Shown here: piece by piece, positions 19,577 to 29,435 of the stretch
Numbering within the stretch: the stretch's first letter is position 1
Layout: each line of letters opens with the position of its first letter
DNA from: Hyphomicrobium_A sp963812795
GTDB lineage: Bacteria; Pseudomonadota; Alphaproteobacteria; Rhizobiales; Hyphomicrobiaceae
Length of the DNA stretch: 64,000 nt
Reading direction: 5' to 3'
NCBI GenBank assembly: GCA_963812795.1
Contig: CAWEWG010000017.1
Coordinates: 124,001-188,000, forward strand
Translations under genes and position numbers: made by a program
The notes under the pieces: generated by a model
Told to the model about the DNA's origin: nothing
Database searches by the model: none
The model's input: only the letters and a program-made list of their open reading frames with translations

Positions 19577-20149
19577 TGACTTGACGAGTGGTTCGTCGGG
19601 ATCGAGTCGTGCGCGGCCCTGCGAACCGGCGAGGCCGGTTGACTCGTGAACGTGCCCGTACGAACGGACTTGTGATGCCTGCGGTAAAGGAAGGCCTGCA
19701 GCAGCTGCTCCGGCGACTGCTTCTCTTCGCGATATGCCTATTTTGGCGGAGCCCCTTCGTCTGCATCCTGGAAACCTCCCGTATACTGAAAATGCGAACT
19801 GTGAAATGTCTACAATTGAAACCCGGCCAGTTGCGCATTTCGGAGGCGCTCATGCAGAGCTTCCCTTTACCCAACGCTCCGCAACTCGAAGAGCAAATGC
19901 GGGAGCCCGCAGGCTTCTCCCAATCTGCCCGAGGTCGCGTGAGGAGGTTCGCAGTCAGCGACCCCGCCGTAGCAATTGAGTTCTCGCCTCCGCGGCCGGA
20001 GCCACCGCAACGTTCGGGATGCAAGGCGCCGGAAATGTTCGATAACCTGTTGGGGTTGGTGAGGCGGCAGCCTGCCGACATGTCGGTGACCTGCGCCCTC
20101 GAGTTGCCCGAAGAGGTGGGGGCGTCGCCCTCGGCGAGGCGGAGCAGAC
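19577..20149. other. degenerate, gene-free part of the island
   Basis: Several short open frames overlap on both strands, none with recognisable domains. A minus-strand ATG near 19774 has a GGGAGG ribosome site but its frame turns into arginine/serine-rich noise. Composition and frames fit decayed mobile DNA. Confidence 0.45.
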
Positions 20150-20323
20150 AGCCGTGGCTGCCCGCACGCCCTTGGGGTCGTCGGCGATGCGGATCCCGGT
20201 GCTCAGCTTGACGACGCCCCTGCCATCGTAGGGCGCGAAGGCCTTCGGAACGCGTCGGATGTAGACCCAGAACCCACCCCGCCGGCTCGGCGCGTAGCTG
20301 CATCTTTCCAGCGTCTCAACCAT
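20150..20323 (-). pseudogene. N-terminal remnant of a tyrosine-recombinase (phage integrase)
   Basis: About 58 residues from the ATG at 20323 resemble the N-terminal arm-binding region of integrases that target tRNA genes: SYAPSRRGGFWVYIRRVPKAF, then GRGVVKLSTGIR and ADDPKGVRAA. After this the frame loses similarity, and no catalytic RHRY domain follows within the island. Its position, about 245 bp from the 3' end of tRNA-Arg and pointing away from it, is where island integrases usually sit. Confidence 0.6.
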
Positions 20324-20567
20324 GCCCACCGTCCTGGCCCGATGTGTCGCCAGTCGCAGCTTCACTGCCGCGAATTTGACTGCCGACGACGGTGGAAAGT
20401 GTCCGTGGATTTCGCAGGCCCTGAAACCCCGTCAGATGAATGGGGGGAGGAGGGTTGTCCGCACGAATGTTGGACACCGTGTTGGACACCGAACGGCCCT
20501 TTGACATCGATTTGCCTCCGAGGAGCTCGGAAAACCCAGTAAAATCGATGTTTTGAGGGGGGTCGGT

Positions 20568-20644
<77 letters not shown>

Positions 20645-20817
20645 TTAGAGGGCGCTTTGATAGCGCATTCGGCTCGGCCCCGCAATTAAGCCTCGCGCGG
20701 CGGCGGCGCCTGTTTTTCGGCGTGCCGATCGTCCCCATATCAGTGCTGCCGGCGGGCTGACCGCGCCGCGCGCAACGCCTATAGTCCGGCGCCACACCCG
20801 GACAGCAAGAATCCTCA

Positions 20818-23806
20818 ATGAGCGAAGCGAAAAGCAAAGCCAAGATGGCCACGACGTCGACCGTGCCCGCGGGCGAGGCGACGCCCATCGCCAAGGGCAG
20901 CCACGTCTACCTCGTCGACGGCTCGGGCTACATCTTCCGCGCCTTCCACGCGTTGCCGCCGTTGACGCGGCCGTCGGACGGGCTGCCGGTCGGTGCCGTG
21001 CACGGGTTCTGCGCTATGCTGTGGAAGCTCTTGCGCGAGACAAAGGCGGCCGAGGCGCCGACCCATTTCGCCGTCATCTTCGACGCGTCGGAGAAGACCT
21101 TCCGCAAGGAGATCTACGAGGACTACAAGGCACACCGTCCGCCCCCACCGGAAGAGCTCGTTCCGCAGTTCGCGCTCATCCGCGACGCAGTGAAGGCGTT
21201 CAACGTCGCCTGCATCGAGCAAAACGGCTTTGAGGCGGACGACCTCATCGCCAGCTACGCGCGCGAGATCGTCGATGCCGGCGGCGACGTGACCATCGTC
21301 TCCTCCGACAAGGATCTGATGCAGCTCGTGCGGCCCGGCGTCGTCATGCTCGACGCTATGAAGGGCAAGAAGATCGGCCGCGACGAGGTGATCGAGAAGT
21401 TTGGCGTGCCGCCTGAAAAGGTCGTCGACGTGCAATCGCTGGCCGGCGATTCGACCGATAACGTCCCCGGCGTGCCGGGCATCGGCGTCAAGACGGCGGC
21501 GGAGCTGATCAAGGAATACGGCGATCTCGATGCGCTGCTGGCGCGCGCCGGCGAGATCAAGCAGCCGAAGCGGCGCGAGAAGCTGATCGAGTTCGCCGAC
21601 CAGGCGCGTGTGTCGCGCGAGCTCGTGCGCCTCAAGGACGACGTGCCGGACATGATCCCGGCCGAAGCGCTGGGCGTGCGCGATCCCGATCCGCCGGACC
21701 TGCTCGGCTTCCTGCGCGTCATGGAGTTCAATACCCTGACGCGTCGCATCGCCGAGGGCCTGGGCGCCGAGCCACCGGCGCCGGTCGACGTTTCCGTCGG
21801 CGCCACGGTGCCGACCAAGGGTCGCGCTGCGCCCGGGGTCGAAAAAGCTCAGAGCGAGCCGGTCGTTTCGGAGTCTCCGGCTGCCGGCGCCGCCGAGGCT
21901 GCCGCGGCGGCCAAGGCGCCGTTTGACCGCTCGAAGTACGAAACGGTCGTCACGCGCGACCACCTCGAAGCCTGGATCATGAAGGCGTACGCGGCCGGCC
22001 GCGTCGCTTTCGACACCGAGACGACGTCGATCGATCCGATGGTCGCCGAGCTCGTCGGCTTCTCCATGGCCATCGCGCCGGGCGAGGCGTGCTACGTGCC
22101 GCTCAGCCATCGGGCCAGCTCCGAAAGCTTCGACTTCGGTTCGCACGACGGGATCGTGCAGGTCCCGATTGCCGAAGCGCTGGCGCTGCTGAAGCCGCTG
22201 CTGGAAGAGCCCTCGATCCTCAAGATCGGTCAGAACATCAAGTACGATCTCAACGTCCTCGCCCAGCATGGCATCAAGGTCGCGCCCATCGACGACACCA
22301 TGCTGATGTCGTACGCGCTCGATGCCGGCAAGGGCGGGCACGGCATGGATGACCTCGCCATGCGCCATCTCGGCCATGCGTGCATGACATTCGATCAGTT
22401 GATGGCGCACGTACCCGGCAAGAAGAAGTCGGAACGGACCTTCGGTCAGGCCCCGCTCGACAAGGCGACCGAGTATGCCGCCGAGGACGCCGACGTCACG
22501 CTGCGGCTGTGGATGGTGCTGAAGCCGCGCCTCGCCGCGGAGCGCGTGACGACCGTCTACGAGACGCTGGAAAGGCCGCTCATCCCCGTCATCGCGGAGA
22601 TGGAGCGCGGCCGGCATCCTCGTCGACGGTGCGATCCTTTCGCGGCTGTCATCCACGTTCGCGCAGGGCGTCGCGCGGCTCGAGGAGGAGGTCAATCGCC
22701 TCGTCGGCCACAAGTTCAACCTCGGCTCGCCGCGCCAGCTCGGCGAACTGCTGTTCGACCGCCTGCAGCTTCCCGGCGGCAAGCGTACCAAGAGCGGCCA
22801 GTGGGAGACACGCGCCGGCCTGCTCGACGACCTCGCCGCCAACGAGGAGCTGCCCGACGACGCGCGGCGCCTGATCAACACCATGCTCGAGTGGCGGCAG
22901 TTGACCAAGCTGCGCTCGACCTACACCGACGCGCTGCCGGCCTATGTGCACGGCGGCACGGGACGCATCCATACCTCCTATGCACTGGGCGCCACCACCA
23001 CGGGCCGCCTCGCTTCGTCGGAGCCGAACCTGCAGAACATCCCCATCCGCACCAAGGAGGGCCGCGAGATCCGTACGGCCTTCGTCGCCGCGCCGGGCAA
23101 GAAGCTGATCTCCGCCGACTACAGTCAGATCGAGCTGCGCGTGCTGGCGCACATGGCCGATATCCCACAGCTACGTAAAGCCTTCGACGAGGGTCTCGAC
23201 ATTCATGCCATGACGGCGTCGGAGATGTTTGGCGTGCCGGTGGAGGGCATGCCGGCCGAGGTGCGTCGCCGCGCCAAGGCGATCAACTTCGGCATCATTT
23301 ACGGCATCTCGGCGTTCGGCCTCGCCAACCAGCTCGGCATCCCCAAGGACGAGGCGGGCGCCTACATCAAGACCTACTTCGAGCGCTTCCCCGGCATCCG
23401 CGCCTACATGGACCAGACGAAAAAGCGCGCGCACGAGCGCGGCTTCGTCGAGACGGTGTTCGGGCGGCGCATCCACTATCCGGAGATCAACACCAAGAAT
23501 CCGGGTGTGCGCGGAAATCTGGAGCGCGCGGCGATCAACGCGCCCATCCAGGGTTCGGCCGCCGACATCATCCGTCGCGCCATGGTGCGCATGCCGCAAG
23601 CGCTCGAAGCCGAAGGCTTGAAGTCGGCGCGCATGCTGCTGCAAGTCCACGACGAACTGGTCTTCGAAGTCGGCGAAGCGGAAGTTCCCAACGCCTTGCG
23701 CACGGTCAAGAAAGTGATGGAAGGGGCAGCGCTTCCGGTCATTGCGCTGGCGGTGCCGATCCACGTCGACGCCAAGGCCGCCGACAACTGGGAAGCCGCG
23801 CACTGA
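20818..23806 (+). CDS. polA: DNA polymerase I (apparent frameshift)
   Basis: Repair and Okazaki-fragment polymerase, about 995 residues when joined. Domains in order: 5'-3' exonuclease/FEN region (YLVDGSGYIFRAFHALPP, SSDKDLMQLV, GDSTDNVPGVPGIGVKTA), 3'-5' exonuclease with intact FDTETTSID (about residue 400), and the polymerase domain (LISADYSQIELRVLAH, RRRAKAINFGIIYG, QVHDELVFEV). The frame breaks at about 22607, where GAGCGCGGCCGGC would read on correctly with one G less. Sequence on both sides is fully conserved and the gene is normally indispensable, so this is almost certainly a sequence error. The start at 20818 is near the conserved N-terminus; a later in-frame ATG is possible. Confidence 0.95.
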
Positions 23807-23950
23807 CGCGCTACTGAGCATTGTAACGCTTATCAGCCGCGCTTATATCGCAGCCAAGGAAATGCGATTGGCGCTTATGCAGGCGAGTGCCTACATAGTC
23901 GCTATAGGCCGGATGAATTGGTTGTCCGGTCGCTAGAGGAGGAAAAAACC

Positions 23951-24040
23951 ATGAAGGTTTGGACCAAGCCGGCAGTGCGCGAGCAGGAAGTTGGCCTCGA
24001 GGTCACTTCTTACATGCCTGCCGAGATCGACATCATCTAA
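23951..24040 (+). CDS. pqqA: PQQ precursor peptide PqqA
   Basis: 29-residue ribosomal peptide from which PQQ is made. It reads MKVWTKPAVREQEVGLEV and then TSYMPAEIDII. The Glu and Tyr that PqqE cross-links are in EVTSY with the required three-residue spacing (Glu17 and Tyr21). A strong GAGGAGG-type ribosome site precedes the ATG. The gene stands alone between polA and a convergent cytochrome c gene, with its own terminator; pqqB-E are not in the window. An extra Val between Lys2 and Trp4 differs from the usual MKW start. It provides the cofactor source for XoxF, 11 kb away. Confidence 0.9.
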   Translation: MKVWTKPAVREQEVGLEVTSYMPAEIDII

Positions 24041-24066
24041 CTGTCGATTTCCGTCTTCGACGGGGC

Positions 24067-24098
24067 AACGGCGGTCCTTACGGGCCGCCGTTTGTTTT
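24067..24098 (+). terminator. terminator of pqqA, overlapping the 3' end of the cytochrome c gene
   Basis: An 11-bp stem (AACGGCGGTCC with GGGCCGCCGTT) with loop TTAC is followed by TGTTTTT. The stem spans the stop codon of the convergent cytochrome c gene at 24078. Confidence 0.85.
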
Positions 24099-24473
24099 TG
24101 GCGCCAGCGTCTTCAGGAAGGCGATGATGCGCTTGCGGATCTCCGCATCGGCGACGCCGCCATAAGGCGGGCTCATGCCGTTGCCGGGGATGACCGCGCC
24201 GGGATCGGCGATCCATTTGTCGAGCGTCGGCTCGTCCCAGGTGACGCCGGAATCCTTCAGCGATTGCGTATAGCCGTAGCCTGGCTCAACGCCCGCCTTG
24301 CGGCCGACGACGCCGTAGAGGCTGGGCCCCAGCCGGTTGTCGCCCTTGAGGAAGGAGTGACACTCGCGGCAGTGGTCGTTGAAGGTGATTTCGAGGTCTT
24401 CGTCAGCCGCCAAGGCGCCGTGAGAGAGGGCCAATACCGTAATCGCAAGGGCGGCAGATAGCGGACGTCCCAT
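24078..24473 (-). CDS. secreted class I c-type cytochrome
   Basis: 131 residues with a signal peptide ending at ALA. The haem motif is C35-x-x-C38-H39 (CRECH) and the axial Met is M100 in GNGMSPP. The GPSLYGVVGRKAG segment is typical of cytochrome c2/c550-type electron carriers. The start at 24473 places the signal peptide correctly; upstream in-frame sequence is not coding-like. It could carry electrons from a periplasmic dehydrogenase to the terminal oxidase. A link to XoxF is only suggested by the adjacent pqqA. Confidence 0.88.
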   Translation of the reverse strand: MGRPLSAALAITVLALSHGALAADEDLEITFNDHCRECHSFLKGDNRLGPSLYGVVGRKAGVEPGYGYTQSLKDSGVTWDEPTLDKWIADPGAVIPGNGMSPPYGGVADAEIRKRIIAFLKTLAPKTNGGP

Positions 24474-24537
24474 GGGCGTCTCCGGATTAGCGCGCGCCGG
24501 AGACTGCCAGAGAGTGACTAAGGTCTCGCTAACCCTG

Positions 24538-25845
24538 TCACACCGGCGAGACGGCGACCGACGGGTGGTGCATGCGGCGCGCCGTGCGTCCCGTGGGTAG
24601 GTCGCCGCGCTCGTACTCGATGGTGCGGATGAACTCGCGGATACGCGGCTGGATTTCGGTGCGCCAGCGGGTGCCATTGAAGACGCCGTAGTGGCCGACG
24701 CCCTCCTGCATGTAGTGCACCTTCTGGTCCTCGGGGATGTTGGTGCACAGGTCGTGCGCCGCCTGCGTCTGGCCGATGCCGCAGATGTCGTCACGCTCGC
24801 CCTCGACCGTCATCAGGGCGGTGTCCTGAATGGCCGAGCAATCGACGCGCACGCCGCGATGCATCATCGTGCCTCGCGGCAGTGCGTGCTCCTGGAACAC
24901 GGTCTTGACCGTCTGCAGGTAGAACTCGGCGGTCAGATCCATCACGGCGAGATACTCGTCGTAGAAGTCCTGGTGCTGCTTGACGCTGTCGCAGTCGCCT
25001 TTGACGAGATTGTTGAACAGGTCGACGTGCGCGTTCATGTGCCGCTCGAGATTCATGGTCATGAAACCCGTGAGCTGCATGAAGCCCGGATAAACAGGGC
25101 GCATGAACCCGGTATGCGGGAAGGGCACCGTGCTGACGACGTTGCTCTCGAACCACTCGATCGATTTGCCTTCGGCGAGCTTGTTGACGCCTGTCGGATT
25201 GCGGCGCGTGTCGATCGGGCCGCCCATCAGCGTCATGGATGCGGGCTGGAACGGGTCGTCGATCGAGGCCATGTGCGCCACGGCGGCGAGCACGGGCACG
25301 GCCGGCTGACAGACGCCGATGATGTGCACGTCGGTGCCGAGCACGCGAATGAACTCGATGACGTGATCGATGAAGTCGTCGAGATCGAAGCGTCCCATGG
25401 CGAGCGGGATGTCGCGCGCGTCGTTCCAGTCGGTGATGTACGTCTCATGATCGGGCAGCATCGCCTTGACGGTGCCGCGCAGCAGCGTCGCGTAGTGCCC
25501 CGACATCGGTGCCACGATGAGCACCTTGGGATCGTAGCGTTTGCCGGTGAGCGCGGTCTCGTCGCGCTTGAAATGGAGGAGGCGACCGAACGGCGTCGAC
25601 GCGACCACCTGCTCGCGTACGCCGACCTCAACGCCGCCGACGCGGGTCGTCTTCAGTCCAAACTCGGGCTTGCCGTAGCGGCGCGTTACGTTCTCGAACA
25701 GCTCGCACGCTGCGGCGAGGTGGCGGCCATAGGGGGTGTTGGCGATCGGATTGAACGGCCAGTCGAGCATGCTGCGCACCCCGCTTACGCCAAAGCGCAT
25801 CGGGGACAGAACGGAGTGGGCGAATTCATATGCGTAATAGTGCAT
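24538..25845 (-). CDS. phaZ: intracellular polyhydroxybutyrate depolymerase
   Basis: Hydrolyses stored amorphous polyhydroxybutyrate. The enzyme family uses a catalytic Cys: here Cys179 in GVCQPA, with Asp in GERDDICG (352/353) and His385 in GVGHYGVFNG, numbering close to the Cys-Asp-His triad of Ralstonia PhaZ1. At 435 residues it has normal length and no signal peptide. The start at 25845 (MHYYAYEF) follows AAGGAAC; earlier in-frame codons are not family-like. The gene stands alone, divergent from the AsmA-like gene. Confidence 0.93.
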   Translation of the reverse strand: MHYYAYEFAHSVLSPMRFGVSGVRSMLDWPFNPIANTPYGRHLAAACELFENVTRRYGKPEFGLKTTRVGGVEVGVREQVVASTPFGRLLHFKRDETALTGKRYDPKVLIVAPMSGHYATLLRGTVKAMLPDHETYITDWNDARDIPLAMGRFDLDDFIDHVIEFIRVLGTDVHIIGVCQPAVPVLAAVAHMASIDDPFQPASMTLMGGPIDTRRNPTGVNKLAEGKSIEWFESNVVSTVPFPHTGFMRPVYPGFMQLTGFMTMNLERHMNAHVDLFNNLVKGDCDSVKQHQDFYDEYLAVMDLTAEFYLQTVKTVFQEHALPRGTMMHRGVRVDCSAIQDTALMTVEGERDDICGIGQTQAAHDLCTNIPEDQKVHYMQEGVGHYGVFNGTRWRTEIQPRIREFIRTIEYERGDLPTGRTARRMHHPSVAVSPV

Positions 25846-26167
25846 CGCCGTTCCTTTTATGCTGCGCCGCAGCAGACTGCAGGTGCAATACGAGCCTAGG
25901 ATAGGGTCAAGGCATCGACTACAAATTACCACGCTGCTTTAAGAGCCAAGCCCATCATATAAGACTTCTTAGGCGATGCTGTTCCCTTTCAGACACTTCC
26001 TATGGATGCATGCGGCCGAGTTGCCGCAGCCCCCAGACTGCCCCGTATTACCGCTGGCCTGCTGCAACGCACCGGAAACGGCCTTTAATATGGGTTGCAA
26101 TGCCTCCATTTAGCGTGGGAGCGACCTGGTTCCGGCCGCAAGTGCAAAGGAGCCATTCGAGGGCGAC
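25846..26167. promoter_or_regulatory. divergent intergenic region between phaZ and the AsmA-like gene
   Basis: About 320 bp with no supported gene. It must hold promoters for both flanking genes. It is visibly more AT-rich near 25910-25990 than the surroundings. No operator was recognised. Confidence 0.35.
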
Positions 26168-28449
26168 ATGACCAACACGCGGCCGCCCGGCAGGGGCCAG
26201 CCTCCAAATCAACGGCGTGATTCGCCACCCGCAGGGCGATCGCCGGCACCGCAGCTCGGCGTCGGAGGCGATCGACGGCAGGAACAGCCGCCGCGCCGCT
26301 CCGCGGCGCTGACGAGCATCTTGCTCTATGGCGGCGTGGCTCTGCTGTGCCTCGGCGTCGGCGCCGCCACCTTCTTCGTCATGTCGCCGCCCACGGACTA
26401 CATTCGCCGCGAGATCATCGCGCGCGTGAAGGCCGAAACGGGCCGCGATCTCATCATCGGCGACGGCGCCTCGTTTACAGTCTTCCCCTCGCTCGGCCTG
26501 CGCCTGAGCGGCGTGTCGCTTTCAGCGCCGCCCGGCATGGGCGGCGAGCCGCTGCTGAAGGCCGCGAACTTCGATGTGGGCGTGCGGCTGCTGCCGCTGC
26601 TGCGCCAGGAGATCGTCGTCGACCGCCTGGAATTGAACGAGCCTGTCTTTTCATTGCGCGTCGACACCGACGGCCGCCGTAGCTGGGACATGGCCGGCGT
26701 CGATCTGCCGGTGCGGTTCGCGGGCGCTTCCCGCAGCGCGATGGCTTGCAGATTTGATCATCAGTCCGGCCGCCGCCCAGTCGCGCGAGGTCGCGGCGCT
26801 ATCGATCGACGACATCCGCATCACCAACGGCGCCGTGCGCTACAACGACGAGCGCAATGGCGCCTGGGGGCACTTCGACGGCCTCAACGCGCAATTCTCT
26901 CTCGCCGCTCTGGACCAGCCGCTGCAAGGCAGCGGTAGCCTCGTAGCGGAAGGCGAGACGTTCGAGTTCAAGACCACTTTGACGACGCCGCAGGACGTCG
27001 CCGAGCAAAGACCGGCCAAGCTGGCGCTGACGGTCACCGGAATGCCGTTGACGTTCAGCTACGACGGGACGGTCGGACCAACCAATGGCGAAGGCACGCT
27101 CGCGGCGAGTTCACCGTCGCTCGCCGCGCTGGCCCATTGGTGGGGCAACGATCTGTCGCCGGAGGCTGGCAAGGGCGAGGTCGCGTTCACGGCGCACCTC
27201 AGCGCCACGGAGCGGAGCGTGCACCTGTCGGACGTCAGGCTGAAAGCCGGCGGCACGACGGCGAGCGGCACCGTCGGCTTCGAGGAGCGCGCCGGGTCGC
27301 GGCCGCACGTCGCCGCCGACCTCAAGATTTCGGGTCTGAACGTTGCCGAGCTGCCGCTTGGTGCCGATATTCGGGCGGGCAGGGGCAGCAATACCGCCGT
27401 TCCGGCGCCGTCGCCGCTGAGCCTCGATGGTGCCGACTCAGCCCCGGCTCCGGCCGACCCCAACTCGATCGAGGATTTGCTGAACCGGCCTGGCGGTCCG
27501 CAAGTGAAGGGCTACACGCAGCGCGCCGGCTGGAGCACGGAGCCGATCGACATCAAGGCGCTGGGCCTTGCCGATGTCGACGCACGCGTCGCGCTGACCG
27601 ACGTCACTTACGGGGGCACGCGCATCGACGGCGCCGAGGTGACTGTCGGCGTCAAGGATCAGGTGGCAAAGGTGACGCTGACCGACCTGCGTCTCTACGA
27701 CGGCAGCGGCCACGGCATTGTCACGCTCGATGCATCGTCCGGCGAGCCCGCGTTCACCGCCGACGTTTCGCTGTCGGGCATCGCCGCAAGGCCGCTCTTG
27801 CGAGATTCCGCGCAGGTCGACTGGCTTGCCGGCAACGCCGATGTGGCTTGGAAGGTATCGGGCCGCGGCGCCACAGAGGCGGCGATGGTGCAATCACTGA
27901 ACGGTACCGCGAACGTGGCCCTGGGCGACGGCGCGGTGATCGGCTTCGATCTTGGCGGTGCGCTGAACGAGCTATCGGAGGGCAGTATCCCCAACTTCGC
28001 CTCCGATCCCGCGAAGAAGACGGATTTCCGCCGGCTGACGGGAACCTTCGTCATCGCCAACGGCATCGCCACCAACCAGGATCTGAAGCTCGACAGCCAG
28101 CATCTGCATGCCGCCGGCGACGGCACCGTCGACCTGCCGCAGCGCAGCCTCGACTACACGGTGCGTCCGAAGCTCGTCGCCAACCTCGGCGGCGACGGCG
28201 GCGAAGCCAATGCTGCGGGCATCGAGGTGCCGGTGCACATTACCGGCTCGTGGGAGCATCCCGACATCTCGCCCGACATTGCCGGCGCCATCAACGCGCC
28301 CGGCACGGTCGATGCGGTGAAGCAGATCGGCAAGCAGCTGAAAGGCAAGAGACGCCGGCGAGATCGTGCAGGATCTGTTCGGCGAGGGCGAAGGCGGCAA
28401 GCCGTCGAAGGCGCAGAAGCTGCTCGATAACCTGTTCGGAAAAGAGTAG
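26168..28449 (+). CDS. AsmA-family inner-membrane/periplasmic protein (two apparent frameshifts)
   Basis: Anchored by one N-terminal membrane segment (LLYGGVALLCLGVGAATFFV, about residues 57-76) after a Pro/Arg-rich cytoplasmic start. A periplasmic AsmA domain follows (IIARVKAETGRDLIIGDGASFTVFPSLGLRLSGVSL is typical), then a long beta-rich stretch and an AsmA_2-like C-terminus (FRRLTGTFVIANGIATNQDL, DYTVRPKLVA). AsmA proteins are linked to phospholipid transport to the outer membrane. The frame changes near 26735-26750 (two small indels would restore SDGLADLIISP) and again near 28352, after which AGEIVQDLFGEGEG runs to the stop at 28449. About 760 residues when joined. Confidence 0.8.
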
Positions 28450-28599
28450 CGCGCGGCTCTTTGCGCGATTGTCGCAGCGGCGTCAGAAACGGCCGCCAAC
28501 GGCCCGCACAGCAAACGCCGAGTGAATCCCGCCGGACGCGCGGCAGAAATTATTTTCCCCGAGGGCCAAATTTTTCTTGCGTAGGGGGGGGGTGTGCCT

Positions 28600-28712
28600 C
28601 ATATGACCCCTCTCCGTTCGTCCACCTGCCCTTAAGGTCGAGGTTTTCCAGAAACCCCAAAGGTAAGGAGCGGACGGGTCACCTCTATCTGCTGGTTGGG
28701 GAGGGTCATATG
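28600..28712 (+). promoter_or_regulatory. speD leader with a helix that sequesters the ribosome site and start codon
   Basis: CATATGACCC at 28600-28609 is the exact complement of GGGTCATATG at 28703-28712, which ends with the speD ATG. Beyond one bulged C the pairing continues for five more pairs (TCTCC with GGGGA, one G-U), so the whole GGGGAGGG ribosome site is covered. The loop of 82 nt contains further short hairpins (for example GGTTT/AAACC). This is a candidate translational switch; the ligand, if any, is unknown. Confidence 0.55.
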
Positions 28713-29343
28713 GCCTTTAATGACACCCTCTTCCAATTGGGGATGGACTTGAACTCGTTCAAGCACCGCCCAAGAGGAAGATCGTCGTGTTGCTGCGCAA
28801 GTGGCGCACGAACAAGACTGATGCGCAAGTTGCGCATGACGACAGGAAGGACTTTTTCATCGAGCGCGACGGGCTGCGCTATGCCGGCACCCACCTTCTG
28901 GTGGATCTGTTCGGTGCCCGTCGTCTGGATGATATCGAGCACATCCAAGGCACGCTCAAGCGGTGCGTGGAGGTAGCGGGCGCAACCCTGCTGCATATCC
29001 ATCTGCATCACTTCACGCCCAATGGTGGCGTGTCGGGCGTTGCCGTTCTTTCGGAGAGCCACATCTCCATCCACAGTTGGCCCGAGGCCGATTATGCGGC
29101 CCTCGACGTCTTCATGTGTGGAGAGGCTCAGCCGCAGAAGTGCATCGAGGTCCTGCGCGAAGCCTTCGGCGCCCGTGACGTCGTGGTGAGAACTCACCAC
29201 CGCGGCTCGGAGCTGGAAGACCTGAAGTGGCAGGCCGCGCGCTCTAAGCAAGCGCCGGTGCGGTTGAAAGGCGTGAAGCGGTCCGAAGCGCGCGGCTTAG
29301 TTAAGCCCGCCGACTGGCCCTCCCGCCTTTCCGGTCACGTTTC
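28710..29343 (+). CDS. speD: S-adenosylmethionine decarboxylase proenzyme (apparent frameshifts)
   Basis: Makes decarboxylated SAM for spermidine synthesis and self-cleaves to form its pyruvoyl cofactor. The cleavage site is in LSESHISIHSWPE, and the family hallmarks FAGTHLLVDL-like (here YAGTHLLVDLFGA), HLHHFTPNGGVSGVAVL and ALDVFMCG are intact. The N-terminus MAFNDTLFQLGMDL (ATG 28710) matches relatives but is in a different frame; breaks lie near 28757 and 28800, with TAQEEDRRVAAQVA between them. No stop is met in the main frame until 29665, inside the next gene, so a third break near the 3' end is likely. The end given is just before the strong hairpin at 29354. No speE follows. Confidence 0.82.
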
Positions 29344-29353
29344 CGCCTTGTCC

Positions 29354-29393
29354 TTGGGCGACGCAGTGGCGACAATGCCGCTGCGTCGCCCAA
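29354..29393 (+). terminator. strong hairpin after speD
   Basis: A perfect 13-bp stem (TTGGGCGACGCAG with CTGCGTCGCCCAA) with a 14-nt loop. The T tract is missing, so it may be a terminator, an RNA-stabilising structure or both. Confidence 0.55.
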
Positions 29394-29435
29394 AGGATTC
29401 GGCGGCGACCGGCTTTAGCGCAGGGAACGATCGAC

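Noticed and set aside
19563..20303. 246-codon minus-strand frame in the island
   Set aside because: No similarity to known domains; it overlaps the integrase remnant in another frame and reads as decayed DNA.
22600..22615. Programmed ribosomal frameshift in polA
   Set aside because: No slippery heptamer or downstream structure was noticed, polA is not known to use frameshifting, and similar breaks recur across unrelated genes, so an indel error is simpler.
20815..22908. 697-codon minus-strand open frame opposite polA
   Set aside because: High-GC antisense shadow; the plus strand has full polymerase motifs.
28461..28976. 171-codon frame covering the speD leader
   Set aside because: Only the part from 28710 is speD-like; the upstream part is leader RNA, and the rest is the wrong frame after the break.
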